Below are positions 31,638 to 31,878 of a DNA stretch of 31,878 nucleotides, in pieces. The first letter of the stretch is position 1. Every line of letters starts with the position of its first letter. The notes under the pieces are model-generated. The model did no database searches. It saw only the letters and a program-made list of their open reading frames with translations, and was not told where the DNA came from. Origin of the DNA: CAAGNP01 sp045644725 (GTDB lineage Bacteria; Bacteroidota; Bacteroidia; Bacteroidales; UBA932); NCBI GenBank assembly GCA_045644725.1, contig JAZRHK010000015.1:1-31878 (forward strand), read 5' to 3'. Both the position numbers and the translations under genes were made by a program.

Positions 31638-31878
31638 AATGTTGTGTGTTTTGAAATTAAAACTGTCTTACGCATATATGCTGCGGGATCATCTGCGCTC
31701 AGAACACTACCACTGATGGCAATACCACTGACCCCGCACTCAAGAAGTTCCGGGATATCCTCCTTCCGTATTCCTCCTATGGCGACCAGAGGGATATCGA
31801 TCCCGGATTTGTGCATTCTGGTGACTATATCCCGATAGCCCTGGTAACCAAGTATCGGGGCAAGGTTCTTCTTGGTGG
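31634..31878 (-). CDS. thiE: thiamine phosphate synthase, 3' part (5' end outside the window)
   Basis: The visible C-terminal 80 residues include TKKNLAPILGYQGY, the phosphate-binding strand IPLVAIGGI and the segment VSGIAISGSVLSADDPA. This fits ThiE, which joins HMP pyrophosphate and thiazole phosphate to thiamine phosphate. The frame is open to the window edge. Its TGA overlaps the thi4 ATG (ATGA). Any TPP riboswitch controlling the operon would lie beyond the window, so regulation cannot be judged. Confidence 0.88.
   Translation of the reverse strand, partial: TKKNLAPILGYQGYRDIVTRMHKSGIDIPLVAIGGIRKEDIPELLECGVSGIAISGSVLSADDPAAYMRKTVLISKHTTL

Overview
This window looks like a chromosomal segment of a Bacteroidales-type member of the Bacteroidota. 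The evidence is the gene order of the division and cell wall (dcw) cluster, promoter cores of the form TAnnTTTG, a general lack of Shine-Dalgarno sequences, a PASTA-tailed FtsI, an MraY with the periplasmic insertion typical of the phylum, and a Bacteroides-type TenI/ThiE paralogue. The order is inferred from gene content; I cannot assign a genus. No rRNA, tRNA, CRISPR array, transposase, phage gene or defence system was seen.

Layout. (1) Positions 1-2324, plus strand: 3' end of uridine kinase (udk), a TonB-like protein, rpiB and truB. (2) Positions 2325-3011: about 690 bp without a gene, holding direct repeats, a 13-bp inverted repeat and several hairpins, ending in a terminator that serves gltX from the other side. 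(3) Positions 3012-19521, minus strand: a tightly packed dcw operon in the order mraZ, rsmH, ftsL-like, ftsI, murE, mraY, murD, ftsW, murG, murC, ftsQ, ftsA, ftsZ, with gltX as the last gene. The mraZ promoter carries four pentamers at exact 10-bp spacing, which I read as the MraZ operator. (4) 19675-21015, plus: a divergent membrane-anchored M23 peptidase. (5) 21026-23738, minus: a secreted protein of unknown function, an M16 zinc peptidase and an O-methyltransferase. (6) 23802-26346, plus: dnaX and lptB. (7) 26383-30105, minus: cmk, ispH, efp and a transglutaminase-like lipoprotein. (8) 30301-31878, minus: a thiamine operon (thiE, thi4, thiE/tenI-like), cut by the window end.

How the genes work together. 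The dcw operon encodes most cytoplasmic and lipid-linked steps of peptidoglycan precursor synthesis (MurC, MurD, MurE, MraY, MurG) together with the divisome core (FtsZ, FtsA, FtsQ, an FtsL-like protein, FtsW, FtsI). MurF is absent from the cluster. The MurE DNPR motif indicates meso-diaminopimelate peptidoglycan. The thiamine operon pairs ThiE with a Thi4 thiazole synthase that has His at the place of the sacrificial Cys, which points to a sulfide-dependent, multi-turnover enzyme and an anaerobic habitat.

The coding content is mostly familiar housekeeping. The points most worth a second look are non-coding: the structured repeat region at 2340-2820, the mraZ operator, the leaderless-type promoters of dnaX and cmk, and the exceptional Shine-Dalgarno sequence in front of ftsZ.
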